This document shows positions 1 to 10,673 of a DNA stretch of 64,000 bases, piece by piece (position 1 is the stretch's first letter; every line of letters begins with the position of its first letter). Position numbers and translations under genes: made by a program. The DNA is taken from positions 186,001 to 250,000 of the forward strand of contig CAWBRW010000013.1 in the NCBI GenBank assembly GCA_963791235.1. The letters run 5' to 3'. Under the pieces are notes generated by a model, which saw only the letters and a program-made list of their open reading frames with translations, searched no databases and was not told the DNA's origin. Source of the stretch: JALORV01 sp963791235 (GTDB lineage: Bacteria; Pseudomonadota; Gammaproteobacteria; Burkholderiales; Burkholderiaceae_F).

Positions 1-3000
1 TCGGCCTCGAAGTCGAGAATCTAGTGCTCACCGGGACGTCGGCCATTAATGGGACCGGCAATATCCTTGCAAACGTCCTCACCGGAAATGCCGCCGTCAA
101 TGTCCTGCTCGGAGGCGATGGAGACGACACAATCACTGGCGTCTCTGGCGCGGACACATTGGACGGTGGCCCGGGAAACGACGTTCTGAACTCCGACGGC
201 AGCGGGGCCACGTTCTCGATGCTTCGCAGCGACGAGGTCGACGTGATCAACAATCATGCGGCCAGCGGCGCAGCCTCAGGCATCCTTTCATTCCTTGGTA
301 CCGGCATCCGATCGGGAGACGTCCAGCTGACGCGCGGCACGGGCGTCGATTCGGATGATCTGATCGTGTCGGTTGGAATTGGTGGCCAAGCAGTCATCGT
401 GCGACGCCATTTCCTACTGACCGGTGCGAATCGCTCGGACGGCGTCTCGACCATTCGTTTCGACGATGAGACCTCGTGGTCTCGCTCCACGATCGATGCC
501 AATACGATGAGCTCTAACGTTCCCACCGAGGGGAACGATGTACTGAATGGGTCTGTCGGGAACGACAGCATCAATGCACTCGGTGGTGACGACATTGTTT
601 ACGGCGATGCCGGGAATGATGTTCTGCAAGGCGGCACTGGCAATGACCGCCTCGACGGTGGCGCCGGTAGCGACAGCCTGGTGGGCGGCGCCGGCAATGA
701 CACGTACGTGGTCGACAACGTCGCCGACGTCGTCACCGAGGCGGCGGCCGGCGGCGCCGACACGGTAGAGTCCAGCATCACGTACACACTCGGCACTGAG
801 GTCGAGAACCTGACGCTGACCGGTGCGGCCGCGATCAACGCCACTGGCAACCCGCTCGCCAACACACTGCGCGGCAATGCGGCGGCCAACGTGCTGAGTG
901 GCGGCACCGGGGCCGACACGCTGATCGGTGGTGCCGGCAACGACAGCTACACGGTGGACAACGTCGGCGATGTGACTACGGAGCTTGCCGACGAAGGCAC
1001 CGACCTCGTCAACTCCTCGATCACGTGGACGCTCTCGGCCAACGTCGAGAACCTGACGCTGACCGGCACCGGTGCCATCAACGCCACCGGCAACACGCTC
1101 GCCAACAGCCTCACCGGCAACTCCGGCGCCAACCGGCTGGATGGCGGCGTCGGCGTCGACACGCTGGCCGGTGCAGCCGGCAACGACATCTATGTGGTCG
1201 ACAACGCCGGCGACCTCGTGGTCGAAGCCGCCAGTGGTGGCACCGACACCGTTGAATCGAGTGTCAGCTACACGTTGGGCACCGAAGTCGAGAACCTGAC
1301 GCTGACCGGCGCCACCGCCATCAACGGCACCGGCAATACCCTCAACAACACCCTCACCGGCAACGCCGCCGCCAACCTGCTCACCGGTGGCGCCGGCAAC
1401 GACACCCTTAGCGGCGGCGCCGGCATCGACACCCTGGTCGGTGGCGCGGGCAACGACATCTATGCCGTCGATGTCGTGGGCGACGTCGTCACTGAGCTGT
1501 TGAACGAGGGCACCGACACGGTGCAGACCGCCCTCACCTACACCCTCGGCGCCAACGTCGAGAACCTGACGCTGACCGGAGCCGCGACCGTCAACGGCAG
1601 CGGCAACGATCTCGCCAACACCCTCACCGGCAACAGTGCAGCGAACGTTCTGACCGGCGGTCTCGGCAACGACACTTTGAACGGCGGTGCCGGCGTCGAC
1701 ACGCTGATCGGCGGAGCCGGCAACGACATCTATGTTGTTGACGTCCTGGGCGATGTCGTGACCGAGCTGGCCAACGAGGGCACCGACACGATCCAGACAG
1801 CGCTTACCTACACGCTCGGCGCCACACTCGAGAATCTGACCTTGACCGGCTCGGCAGCCATCAACGGCACCGGCAACACGGCCAACAACACGATCACCGG
1901 TAACACCGCCAACAACGTGCTGACCGGCGGGGCCGGCAACGACACGCTGAATGGGGGTGCCGGCAGTCGACACCTTGGTCGGCGGTGTCGGCAACGACAC
2001 CTACGTGGTCGATGTCGCCGGCGACGTCGTCACCGAGCTGGCCGGCGAAGGCACCGACACCGTGCAGTCGGCCATCACCTACGTGCTCGGCGCCACGCTG
2101 GAGAACCTGACCTTGACCGGAGCCGCAGCAATCAACGGCACCGGCAATACGGTCGACAACCTGCTGACCGGCAACAGCGCGGTCAACACCCTGACCGGCG
2201 GCGCCGGCAACGACACCCTCAACGGCGGCGCCGGCGCCGACACGCTGGTCGGCGGTACCGGCAACGACAGCTACACGGTCGACAACGTCGGCGATGTCAC
2301 AACGGAGCTCGCCGACGAAGGCACCGATCTCGTCAACGTCCTCGATCACGCTGGACGCTCGCAGCGAACGTCGAGAACCTGACGCTGACCGGCACCACCG
2401 CCATCAACGGCACCGGCAACACGCTCGACAACCTGCTGACCGGCAACAGCGCCGCCAACGTGCTGACCGGCGGCGCCGGCAACGACACGCTCAACGGCGC
2501 TGCCGGCGCCGACACGCTGGTCGGCGGTACCGGCAACGACAGCTACACGGTCGACAACGCCGGCGACGTCATCACCGAGTTGGCCGGCGAAGGCACCGAC
2601 CTCGTCAACTCCATCGATCACCTGGACGCTCGCGGCCAACCTCGAGAACCTGACGCTGACCGGCGCCACCGCCATCAACGGCACCGGCAACACGCTGGAC
2701 AACACTGATCATCGGCAACAGCGCCGCCAACGTGCTCAGCGGCGGCGCCGGCAACGACACGCTGAACGGCGGTGCCGGCGCCGATAACCTGATCGGCAGC
2801 AGCGGCAACGACACCTATGTGGTCGATAACGCCAGCGACGTCACGACCGAGCTCGTCAGCGAAGGCACTGACACCGTGCAGTCGGCGATCACGTGGACCC
2901 TCGCGGCCAACGTCGAGAACCTGACGCTGACCGGCGCGGCCGTCATCAATGGCACCGGCAACACGCTGAACAACAGCCTGGTCGGCAACGCGGCGGCCAA

Positions 3001-4378
3001 CGTGCTGAACGGCGGTGCCGGTAACGATGGGATGACGGGCGGCGCCGGCAATGACACCTACGTGGTGGACAGCACCGCCGATGCGACGACGGAACTGGCC
3101 GGGGAAGGCACGGACCTGGTCCAGTCGATGGTGACCTGGACGCTGGCAGGCAACGTCGAGAACCTGACGCTGACTGGGGTCGCGGCGATCAACGGCACCG
3201 GCAACACGCTCGACAACCTGATCATCGGCAACAGCGCCAATAACACGCTGTCCGGCGCCGCGGGCAACGACACGCTCACCGACTCTGCAGGCGCCAACGT
3301 CTTCATCGGCGGCGCCGGCAACGACACGCTCAACGTCACCAGCACTGGCATCGACCGCATCGCGCTGGCGCGCGGCCACGGCGTCGACACGGTAAACGGC
3401 AGCGGCAGCGCCGCCAACGACGTGCTGGAGGTCTCCAACGGCATCACCAAAACCGCCATGGGGCTCATCAAGAGCGGCAACGACCTGCTGCTCGACTTGG
3501 GCGCGGGCGAGTCGGTGACGCTGCGCAACTGGTATGCCGGGGTACGCAACGTCGGCACGCTGAAGATCATCGGCGATGCGGCCTGGGTGCCGGGTCAGAC
3601 CGGCACGCCGACGCTGGTCGAAACGCTCAGCCTGGTGACGCTGGCGTCGCAGTTTGATGCGGCGCGCACCGCCGATCCGCTGCTGACCCGCTGGCCGCTG
3701 TCGTCGGCCGCGATCGCGCTGGTCTCGCGCACCGCAGCGTTCAGCGATGAGGCGCCGAACACCACTGCCACCGCGCCGCGGCGCAGCGCCACGGTCCTGA
3801 CGCCGAAGTCGGCGCTGCTGCGCTCGGCACTGGAGCCGGCGGACGCGGTGATCGCCACACGGGGAAGCCTGCGCAACCTGCGGGCTCTGCTCGACGTCTG
3901 GGCACCGACCACCGAGGCAGCCTCAAAGAACGACGGCTGGCTGAAGGCAGCAGCAGAGGCGACGGCGCTCAATGCTGAGACCCACTCGACCGATGACGTC
4001 AACGGCGCGATCGTGATGGGTGCAGACGAAGCGCCGCCGGAGTGGGCGCAGGAACCTAACCTCGCCAAGCCCCGCTCCACCGTGCGGACGCTGCCGCCGC
4101 AACACACAACCGCCTGGTGGGAGGACACCACCATCACGCGGAACGTGGCGCCACTGATCAAGCATGCGGCAGCCGTTGCTGGATGGGAGGCCGTAAGCGC
4201 CGTCAGCATGGAGTCCGCTGATACCACGAGCGTGGTTGCGAAGTCGTCACACACGTCGGCTGATCTTGTGTCGCTCTCGTCAATTAGTGCACTGGACCCC
4301 GCAACCCACGAACTGGGGTCGCCCGCAACCTGGCTTCGAGTCAGCGCGGATCGCGACCGGAGAACCGAGATTCGTTAG
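1..4378 (+). CDS. RTX-type calcium-binding repeat protein, 5' end missing, frameshifted
   Basis: The open frame runs in from before the window, so the N-terminus is missing. The protein consists of glycine/aspartate-rich nonapeptides (GGxGNDxLx) alternating with a beta-rich unit containing VENLTLTG and AINGTGN. The RTX family binds calcium in a parallel beta-roll and is normally exported by a type I secretion system; no such transporter lies in the window. Residues encoded near 200-510 form a different insert with an IRFDDETSW motif. The last ~360 residues (from about 3300) lack repeats and may hold the secretion signal. The frame changes near 1966, 2337-2357, 2611 and 2705, each change fitting one extra base against the repeat consensus. 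The stop is at 4376-4378. Its role (adhesin, S-layer or enzyme carrier) cannot be told. Confidence 0.8.
801..3240 (+). repeat. Tandem 243/270-bp repeat array inside the RTX gene
   Basis: The motif encoding VENLTLTG or its variant recurs at about 801, 1044, 1287, 1557, 1827, 2098, 2370, 2641, 2912 and 3155. Spacings are 243 or 270 bp, plus one or two extra bases in the frameshifted units. The 27-bp difference is exactly one RTX nonapeptide, so units differ by whole nonapeptides. An earlier copy of the motif lies at about 12, before the non-repeat insert. Confidence 0.85.
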
Positions 4379-4471
4379 TCCAGTAGGACCGACTGGTGGG
4401 CGGAACACGCCATGGGCGACGCGCGCGGACGCGGCGTCGCCGCGCTTGCCGAATGCGCCCTGCGGCGACCG

Positions 4472-5077
4472 TCAGCGCTTTCGGGGCGGCGAGGACGCCC
4501 GCCCTCGCGACATAGGGGGCTCGGCAATTTCAGCCAGCCACGCCCCCGCCTCACGGAACGGCCGACTCGACCGCTCAGCGCGGGCACGGATGTAGGCGCC
4601 CTCGATCGCCGTCAGCACCAGTCCGGCGAAGGACCGCGAACGCCGCGCGTCGCCCAGGTCCACATGCTGCGCGATCAACTCCACCCAGCGATCGAACGTC
4701 GCGCCCACTACCGCGCGCAGGGCCTCGTGTTCACCGTCGAGGTCGAGGCACACGGTTCCGAACGCGCAGCTCTTGCGGAAGTCAGCGCTTTCGACCCGCT
4801 GCCCGAAGGCGTCGAACAGGCGCCTCACCTTGGCGGCAGGCGTCCTGCCGGCGGCCAGCGCTTCCTCGATGAAGCGCATGACCCGCGGCGAATAAGTCTC
4901 CAGCGCCTCGGTGACGACCTGCTGCTTACCGTTCGGAAAGAAGTGGTAGACGGACCCCTTCGGCGCGGCGCTTTCGCGCACGATCTCGTTGATGCCCGCG
5001 CCCGACAGGCCGGAACCACGCATCAGTTCGATCGCCGCCTCGATCATGCGCTGGCGGCTGCCCGGCATTTCCTGCAT
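4472..5077 (-). CDS. TetR/AcrR family transcriptional regulator (LmrA/YxaF-like)
   Basis: A 201-residue protein with an N-terminal TetR helix-turn-helix (about residues 8-55, with GINEIVRES and KGSVYHFFPNGK) and a C-terminal ligand-binding half. The sequence FPNGKQQVV and the conserved CAFGT segment are typical of the LmrA/QdoR/YxaF subgroup, whose members repress a neighbouring gene until a small aromatic or drug-like ligand binds. It is divergent from the class II aldolase gene, and a TAGAC-N2-GTCTA palindrome of the type bound by this subgroup lies 19 bp upstream of its start. It probably represses both itself and the aldolase/racemase genes. The ligand is unknown. Confidence 0.85.
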   Translation of the reverse strand: MQEMPGSRQRMIEAAIELMRGSGLSGAGINEIVRESAAPKGSVYHFFPNGKQQVVTEALETYSPRVMRFIEEALAAGRTPAAKVRRLFDAFGQRVESADFRKSCAFGTVCLDLDGEHEALRAVVGATFDRWVELIAQHVDLGDARRSRSFAGLVLTAIEGAYIRARAERSSRPFREAGAWLAEIAEPPMSRGRASSPPRKR

Positions 5078-5096
5078 CGAGCCTTGACTCCATAAC

Positions 5097-5108
5097 TAGA
5101 CCAGTCTA
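5097..5108. promoter_or_regulatory. Putative TetR operator
   Basis: A perfect inverted repeat, TAGAC-CA-GTCTA, lies in the 69-bp space between the TetR start (5077) and the aldolase start (5147). It matches the core operator described for LmrA/QdoR-type TetR regulators and is placed to control both divergent promoters. The site was seen directly; binding is inferred. Confidence 0.7.
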
Positions 5109-5146
5109 TATATTACGCACATCCCCAGCGAAGACAAGGTGCTGCC

Positions 5147-5911
5147 ATGAACGATGCCGCCGTCGAAGTCCGTGCCACCGTCAGCGCTGAGGAGTGGCAG
5201 TTGCGCGTGGACCTCGCGGCCTGCTACCGGCTGGTGGCGATGTTCCACTGGGACGACCTCATCTTCACGCACATTTCGGCGCGCCTGCCTGGCCCGGACC
5301 ACCACTTCCTGATCAACCCCTACGGGATGATGTTCGACGAGATCACGGCCTCCAGCCTGGTGAAGATCGACCTGCACGGCAACAAGATCGCGCCGAGCCC
5401 GTACGAGATCAATCCCGCCGGCTTCACGATTCACAGCGCGATCCACGCCGCACGAGACGACGCGCAATGCGTGCTGCATGTCCACAGCGTCAACGGCATC
5501 GCGGTCTCGGCGCAGGACAATGGCCTGCTGCCGCTGTCGCAGCACGCGATGTTCGTGCTCTCGTCTCTGGCCTATCACGACTACGAAGGCGTCGCGCTCA
5601 ATGAGGACGAGAAGCCGCGCATGGTCGGCGACCTCGGCGACAAGCGCTTCCTGATGCTGCGCAATCACGGCCTGCTGACGGTCGGGCGCTCGGTCGCCGA
5701 GGCCTTCGTCGCGATGTACTTCTTCGAGGCCGCCTGCCTGATGCAGGTGCGGGCGCAGAGTGGTGGCGGCAAACTGCGCCATATCAGCCAGGGCATCGTC
5801 GACGGCGCGCAGGAGCAATGGGAACGCGTGACGCACGGCGCAGGCGGCAATCTGGCCTGGCCCGCCCTGCTGCGCAAGCTCGATCGCGTCGACAGCGGCT
5901 TTCGGCATTGA
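5147..5911 (+). CDS. Class II aldolase/adducin family protein
   Basis: A 254-residue single-domain protein of the class II aldolase/adducin fold, as in fuculose-phosphate aldolase, ribulose-5-phosphate 4-epimerase and related Zn enzymes. Likely metal ligands are His111 and His113 (HVHS) and His174 (RNHGLL). The absence of a lone phosphate-specific signature and the N-terminal extension resemble the large group annotated only as class II aldolase/adducin, for which substrates vary. It is the first gene after the TetR operator and precedes a mandelate-racemase-like enzyme by 105 bp, suggesting shared control and a small catabolic pathway. Substrate unknown. Confidence 0.85.
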   Translation: MNDAAVEVRATVSAEEWQLRVDLAACYRLVAMFHWDDLIFTHISARLPGPDHHFLINPYGMMFDEITASSLVKIDLHGNKIAPSPYEINPAGFTIHSAIHAARDDAQCVLHVHSVNGIAVSAQDNGLLPLSQHAMFVLSSLAYHDYEGVALNEDEKPRMVGDLGDKRFLMLRNHGLLTVGRSVAEAFVAMYFFEAACLMQVRAQSGGGKLRHISQGIVDGAQEQWERVTHGAGGNLAWPALLRKLDRVDSGFRH

Positions 5912-6016
5912 CGCGGCGGCCGGAGACCGTCGCCGGGTCCGCCGCAGTCGGCCAGCTTCGCGTGTTCGGCGCGGGCGTGCTCTGTCCGAAGTAACCCCCG
6001 TTCGCAGGAGAAGACC

Positions 6017-7102
6017 TTGAGCGACTCGTCACCGACCATCCGTTCGCTGACGGTGCGCGCCGTGCGCGTGCCGATGACCGAACCGCACCGTACGGCCAGC
6101 GGCATCATCACCGAGTCACCGCTGGTCCTGACCGACGTCATCACCGATGCGGGAGTCGAAGGCCACAGCATCACGTTCACTTACACCCCGGCCGCATTGC
6201 GGCCGACCGCCGACGTGATCCGCAATCTCGAGCCACTGATCAGCGGCGATGCGCTGGCGCCGCTCGACGTCGAGCAGAAGCTCGCGCGGCGCTTCCGGCT
6301 GCTTGGGACGCAAGGCCTGGTCGGCATGGCGCTGGCCGCGATCGACATGGCGCTGTGGGACGCGCTCGCCCGCCTGCAGGGCGTATCGCTGGTTCGCCTG
6401 CTGGGTGGCGCAGAAAGACCGTTGCGTCCTTACGGCGCGATCGGTTACGACGGCCCCGAGGGCTGCGCCAAGGCGGCGGCGGGCTGGGCGCGACGCGGCT
6501 TCACTGGCATCAAGGCCAAGATCGGCTATCCGACAGTGCAGGAGGATCTCGACGTCGTACGGGCGATGCGGGAGGTCGCCGGTGCGAGCATGGCCATCAT
6601 GGTCGACTACAACCAGTGCCTCTCCCCTACCGAGGCGGTGCAGCGCCTGCGCGTGCTCGACGGCGAAGGTCTCGTGTGGGTCGAGGAGCCGACACTGGCA
6701 CACGACTACGCCGGGCATGCACAGGTTGCACAGGCCGCACACACGCCGATCCAGTGCGGCGAGAACTGGTGGGGCATACAGGACATGCAGCACGCGATCG
6801 AAGCCGGTGCCTCCGACTACGTGATGCCCGACGTGATGAAGATCGGCGGAGTGACCGGCTGGCTACGCGCGGCAGCACTCGCCCACGCGAAGGGCCTGCG
6901 CATGTCCAATCATTTGTGGCCTGAGCTGAGCGCGCGACTGCTGTGCTGCACGCCGACGGCGCACTGGCTTGAGTATGCGGACTGGTGGAACCCGATCCTC
7001 GCGGAGCCGCTCGCGGTCGACGACGGCATGGCGATTGTCAGCCAGGCGCCGGGCAGCGGCATCGAGTGGAACCGCGCGGCGGTGGAACGTTACTCAGCCT
7101 GA
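6017..7102 (+). CDS. Mandelate racemase-like enolase superfamily enzyme
   Basis: A 361-residue enolase-superfamily protein. Compared with Pseudomonas putida mandelate racemase (359 residues), every catalytic or metal residue appears at a constant +2 offset: Lys166 and Lys168 of the KAK motif, Asp197, Asn199, Glu223, Glu249, Asp272, His299 and Glu319. This places it in the mandelate racemase subgroup, which abstracts an alpha-proton from a Mg-bound carboxylate. Mandelate itself is a good candidate substrate, but specificity cannot be fixed by these residues alone. The start is TTG at 6017, preceded by AGGAG at 6006-6010. It follows the class II aldolase gene and probably shares its TetR control. 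Confidence 0.85.
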   Translation: MSDSSPTIRSLTVRAVRVPMTEPHRTASGIITESPLVLTDVITDAGVEGHSITFTYTPAALRPTADVIRNLEPLISGDALAPLDVEQKLARRFRLLGTQGLVGMALAAIDMALWDALARLQGVSLVRLLGGAERPLRPYGAIGYDGPEGCAKAAAGWARRGFTGIKAKIGYPTVQEDLDVVRAMREVAGASMAIMVDYNQCLSPTEAVQRLRVLDGEGLVWVEEPTLAHDYAGHAQVAQAAHTPIQCGENWWGIQDMQHAIEAGASDYVMPDVMKIGGVTGWLRAAALAHAKGLRMSNHLWPELSARLLCCTPTAHWLEYADWWNPILAEPLAVDDGMAIVSQAPGSGIEWNRAAVERYSA

Positions 7103-7113
7103 CTCGTGGCGAC

Positions 7114-8047
7114 TTACTCCCGCGAGCCGCGGCGCGCAGTTGACCGCCGGAGCGACGGATAGGCGCTCAGTTCCAGCGTGGCGCGACCACCGCGCCGCAC
7201 GGTGAGGTGCGCTCGCCCGCCGATCGGCAGCGTCAGCTTGCGCGCCAGATGGCCATAGGGCAGACCGGTGTACACCGGAACGCCGGCGATCTCCCGCAGT
7301 CGCGCGACGACGGCGGCCAGATCGAAGCCGTTGTCATTCGGCATCGGCGTCACCGGATCGAAGTCACCGAGCACGATGGCCCGCTGCTGCTGCAGCACGC
7401 CGACATGCGCGAGCTGATAGAACAGCCGCTCGATCTTGTAGGCCGGCTCATTGACATCCTCGACCACGAGGATGCCGTGGCGCACGCGTGGGAAGAACGG
7501 CGTGCCGAGCAGCGCCGCGACCATCACGAGATTGCCGCCCCACAAGCCGCCCCGCATGCTCGCCGACCGGTCCGTGCAGGGTCACGTCGACCGAGTAGCG
7601 CGGGGTTTCGATGAGCCCGAAGAAATGCTCGATCGTGTAAGGGTCGGGCGCTGCGGCGCCGAAGTCGCCCGCCGAAGGTCCTGACAGGCTGACTCCGCCG
7701 GCGCGCGCCAGATACGCGAGGTTGAATGCGGTGAAGTCGCTGTAACCCGCGATCACCGGCTTGCGTGCCTTGATCGCCGTGTAATCGATGCGGTCGAGCA
7801 GGCGTGACAGGCCGTAACCGCCGCGTGCGGAGAGGACCACATCGATCGACGGATCGGTCGCGAAGCGCATCAGGTCAGCGAGGCGGAGCTCATCCGGACC
7901 AGCGAAACGCTGCTCGCGCGAGAACACGCTCTCGCCGGCCTCCACCTGCCAGCCGCGCCCGCTGAAGAACGTCGCCGCACGATCGACGACGGCGGGGTCG
8001 GGCATGTAGCCGGAGGGCGCGACGAGCCCCAGTGTCCTACGCGTCAT
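7114..8047 (-). CDS. ldcA: LD-carboxypeptidase (murein tetrapeptide carboxypeptidase), frameshifted
   Basis: Peptidase family S66 enzyme that removes the terminal D-Ala from recycled murein tetrapeptide in the cytoplasm. The N-terminal part carries ARGGYG and the nucleophile Ser in GYSDFTA. The C-terminal part carries the catalytic Glu in VVEDVNEP and the His in PYGHLARK. The two parts are in different frames, joined near 7558, where removing one base restores HGPVGE to RGGLWGGN. The start ATG at 8045-8047 was chosen because the family begins close to the LGLVAPSGY motif. It overlaps the end of tadA by 11 bases, so the two are co-transcribed. Confidence 0.85.
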
Positions 8048-8516
8048 CGCCCTCGTCCTCCGCCGGTAGTAGTCCGCTCCGGCGATGTTCGCGGCGCTCG
8101 GCAAAGAAGCGCGACAGCAGTGCGCCGGCCTCCTCGGCAAGCACGCCGGCACGAACGCTGGTGTGGTGGTTCAGCCGCGGCTCGTCGAACAGGTTGACCA
8201 CGCTGCCGCACGCGCCGGTCTTGGGATCGGCGGCGCCGTAGACGAGACGCTTGATGCGAGCGTGCTGCATGGCGCCCGCACACATCGCGCACGGCTCGAG
8301 CGTGACGTAGAGCTCACAGTGGTTCAGCCGATAGTTGCCGAGCAGTTCGGCCGCCGCGCGCATCGCCTGGATCTCGGCGTGGGCGGTCGGGTCGCTGTTG
8401 CCGATCGGCTGGTTGAAGCCGGTGGCAATGACCTGCCCGTCGCGAACGACGACGGCGCCCACGGGGACCTCCGCAAGCGCCCACGCGTTGTGCGCCTGGT
8501 CGAGTGCCAGCCGCAT
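8037..8516 (-). CDS. tadA: tRNA adenosine(34) deaminase TadA
   Basis: Converts A34 to inosine in the anticodon of tRNA-Arg(ACG). The zinc site is complete: His46-Ala-Glu48 and Cys76-x2-Cys79 (PCAMC), numbered from the ATG at 8516, which gives the usual length of 159 residues. The open frame extends upstream to 8684 without a stop and includes the tail of the DUF2087 gene, so a natural fusion or an overlap is possible. It sits between the DUF2087 gene and ldcA on the same strand. Confidence 0.88.
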   Translation of the reverse strand: MRLALDQAHNAWALAEVPVGAVVVRDGQVIATGFNQPIGNSDPTAHAEIQAMRAAAELLGNYRLNHCELYVTLEPCAMCAGAMQHARIKRLVYGAADPKTGACGSVVNLFDEPRLNHHTSVRAGVLAEEAGALLSRFFAERREHRRSGLLPAEDEGDDA

Positions 8517-8540
8517 GTAGGTGGCATCGGCATCCTCGGC

Positions 8541-9015
8541 AGGCCGCTCTTCTTCAGTCACCTCGATCTGGCTGGCCAGCCAGGCCTGCCGCCGCGCTTC
8601 GCGCTGCGCATCGTGAGTCTCGCGCGCGGTCGACACGGCCCGGCCGATCTGCATGTGCATCCAGCGCTGCGGCCGCGTCGGCAAGCCACGCCGGCAACGT
8701 TCCCCGGTGGTAGTCGGTGCCGTAATCGGAGCGCCGAAGAAAGCCGGTATCGACCAGCCAGCGCCGCAGTTCGACGTGGTCGGTGTCCAGCATGACGCCA
8801 GCGCCGGCGAGAAACGCTTTCAGCACCTCATTGGCCGCGCGCTCGTCAAGCAGCCGGTCCGCCGGAAACCACAGATAGGCACTCGCGAATACGAGTTCGA
8901 GGTCGCGGCCGTCCTTCTGCTGTAGCGAAGATAGGTGCACACCATTGCGGACTGCAAGCTGGGCCATGCGGTCCAGCCAGCCGGACGCGGAGATCGCATC
9001 ATGCATTTGCGTCAT
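8541..9015 (-). CDS. DUF2087 domain protein, frameshifted near its 3' end
   Basis: Starts at ATG 9015 (MTQMHDAISASGWLD). The middle part, with FPADRLLDERAANEVLKAF and DTDHVELRRWLVDTGF, matches the DUF2087 family, small proteins of unknown function often encoded beside tadA. The intended reading leaves this frame at about 8610-8650 and continues as STARETHDAQREARRQAW in the frame of tadA. The exact end is uncertain because the second frame runs into tadA without a stop. The end given here is approximate. Confidence 0.6.
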
Positions 9016-9244
9016 GGCGCGCAGTCTACCGAGGCAGGCCCACGGACCTGGTACCACGCATCGGAGCGGCGACGCCCGCCACGGCAGGCCAGTTGTGTCC
9101 TCTGCCAACCGTCAACCCCGCTGCACCGCCGCATCAATTCATCACGGCCATGGACTCGCAGGGAAGTTTTGTTGACAATCCGCTTCGTAACGGCTGGCGT
9201 AACAGATTCATCGTTGCGGTACTACCAAGCGAGGAGGGCTCGGC

Positions 9245-10630
9245 ATGGGAATAGCCATTGCGCTGGTGCTGTTGGTCGTGGCATCAGTGCTGTTTCACTT
9301 CCTGAGCCCGTGGTATTTCACGCCGATCGCTTCCAACTGGGGCGCCATCGACGACACCATAAGCATCACGTTCTGGGTCACCGGTGCGGTCTTCGTCATC
9401 GTCAACCTGTTCCTGGCGTACGCGGTGTACCGCTACCGCAATCGGCACGGCGCGCGCGCGCATTACGAACCCGAGAACAAGAAGCTCGAATGGTGGCTGT
9501 TCGGAGTGACGGCGGTGGGTGTGGCGGCCATGCTTGCGCCTGGCCTCTTCGTCTGGGCGAAGTTCGTCGACGTGCCGAAAGACGCCACGGAAGTCGAGGC
9601 AGTGGGACAGCAATGGCACTGGATGTACCGCTTCCCCGGCAAGGACGGCAAGCTCGGCACGGTCAGTGCGCAGTACGTCAGCGACGACAACCCGTTCGGC
9701 ATGAATCCACGCGACCCAGACGGACAAGATGACGTCCTGATCGCCAATCCGGAGGTGCAGCTGCCGCTCGGCAAGCCGGTCAAGGTACTGCTTCGCTCGA
9801 AGGACGTACTGCACAATTTCTCGATTGCACAGATTCGCGTCAAGATGGACCTCGTGCCTGGCCTGGTCACGCATGTCTGGTTCACGCCCACCCGCACCGG
9901 AAACTTCGACCTCCTGTGCGAGGAACTGTGCGGCGTCGGTCACTTCGCGATGCGCGGGCGGATGGTGATCGAAGAGGAAGCGGCGTTCCGGACCTGGCTG
10001 CGACAGCCAACCGACGTTTGCGCAGTCGGCAGGCGCGGCCGAAGGCGATCGCCGCGGCCGGCGAGTCGCTGTTCGCCGCCTGTGCGCGCGTGCCACGGCG
10101 CGCAGGGTGAAGGCAATCGCGCAACTCAATGCGCCGAAACTGGCCGGCCAGGGCGCGTGGTACCTGAGCCGCCAGCTGATGCAGTTCAAGCAGGGCGCCC
10201 GCGGTACGCACGACAAGGATGAATTCGGCAAGATCATGGCGCCGATGGCGGCCATGCTGGCGGACGATGCCGCGATCGCCAATGTCGTCGCCTACATCAG
10301 CACGCTGCCGGACAAGCCTGCGCCGGCGACGGTCAAGGGAGATCCGCGACAACGGCAGGCAGCGCTACGTGACCTGCGGCACCTGTCACGGCGCCGGACG
10401 GCCGGGGCATCCAGGCGACGAACGCTCCACGGCTCAAGGGCATGAGCGACTGGTACATGGTGACGCAACTGAAGAACTTCCGGGACGGGCGTCCGCGGCT
10501 CCCATCCGCAGGACCTGCACGGGTCGCAGATGGCGCTGATGGCCGCCGATCCTCGACCGACGACCGCGCCATCAACGATGTCGTCGCCTACATCAATACC
10601 TTCGATGACGCATCGCGCCGGACATGCTGA
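9245..10630 (+). CDS. ctaC: Cytochrome c oxidase subunit II with two C-terminal haem c domains, frameshifted
   Basis: caa3-type subunit II. Two transmembrane helices (about residues 2-25 and 38-60) precede a periplasmic cupredoxin domain with QQWHW, the His of VLHNFSI and the Cu-A motif CEELCGVGHFAM. After about 10010 the reading shifts repeatedly, but two haem c sites are recognisable. One is at about 10080-10095, reading CAACH once an extra C is removed. The other is CGTCH at about 10374-10390. Each is followed by a c-type cytochrome tail (APKLAGQGAWY and APRLKGMSDWY). The fused haems would accept electrons directly from the periplasm. The start is ATG 9245 behind GGAGGG. At least four single-base insertions are needed to read it through. 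Confidence 0.85.
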
Positions 10631-10673
10631 CACGAACGAATCGGGCAGCAGCTTCGAGCGAAGGGAACCGCTA

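Noticed and set aside
414..2000. 528-residue open frame antisense to the RTX array
   Set aside because: Its repetitiveness only mirrors the RTX repeats read in reverse; no independent features.
1..4378. RTX gene as a true pseudogene
   Set aside because: The same kind of single-base insertions occurs in essential genes across the window, so error is more likely than decay.
9172..9205. TTGACA box upstream of ctaC as a sigma-70 promoter
   Set aside because: The -35 is perfect (9172-9177) but the region 16-19 bases downstream has no acceptable -10; the nearest TAACAG is at 22 bases.
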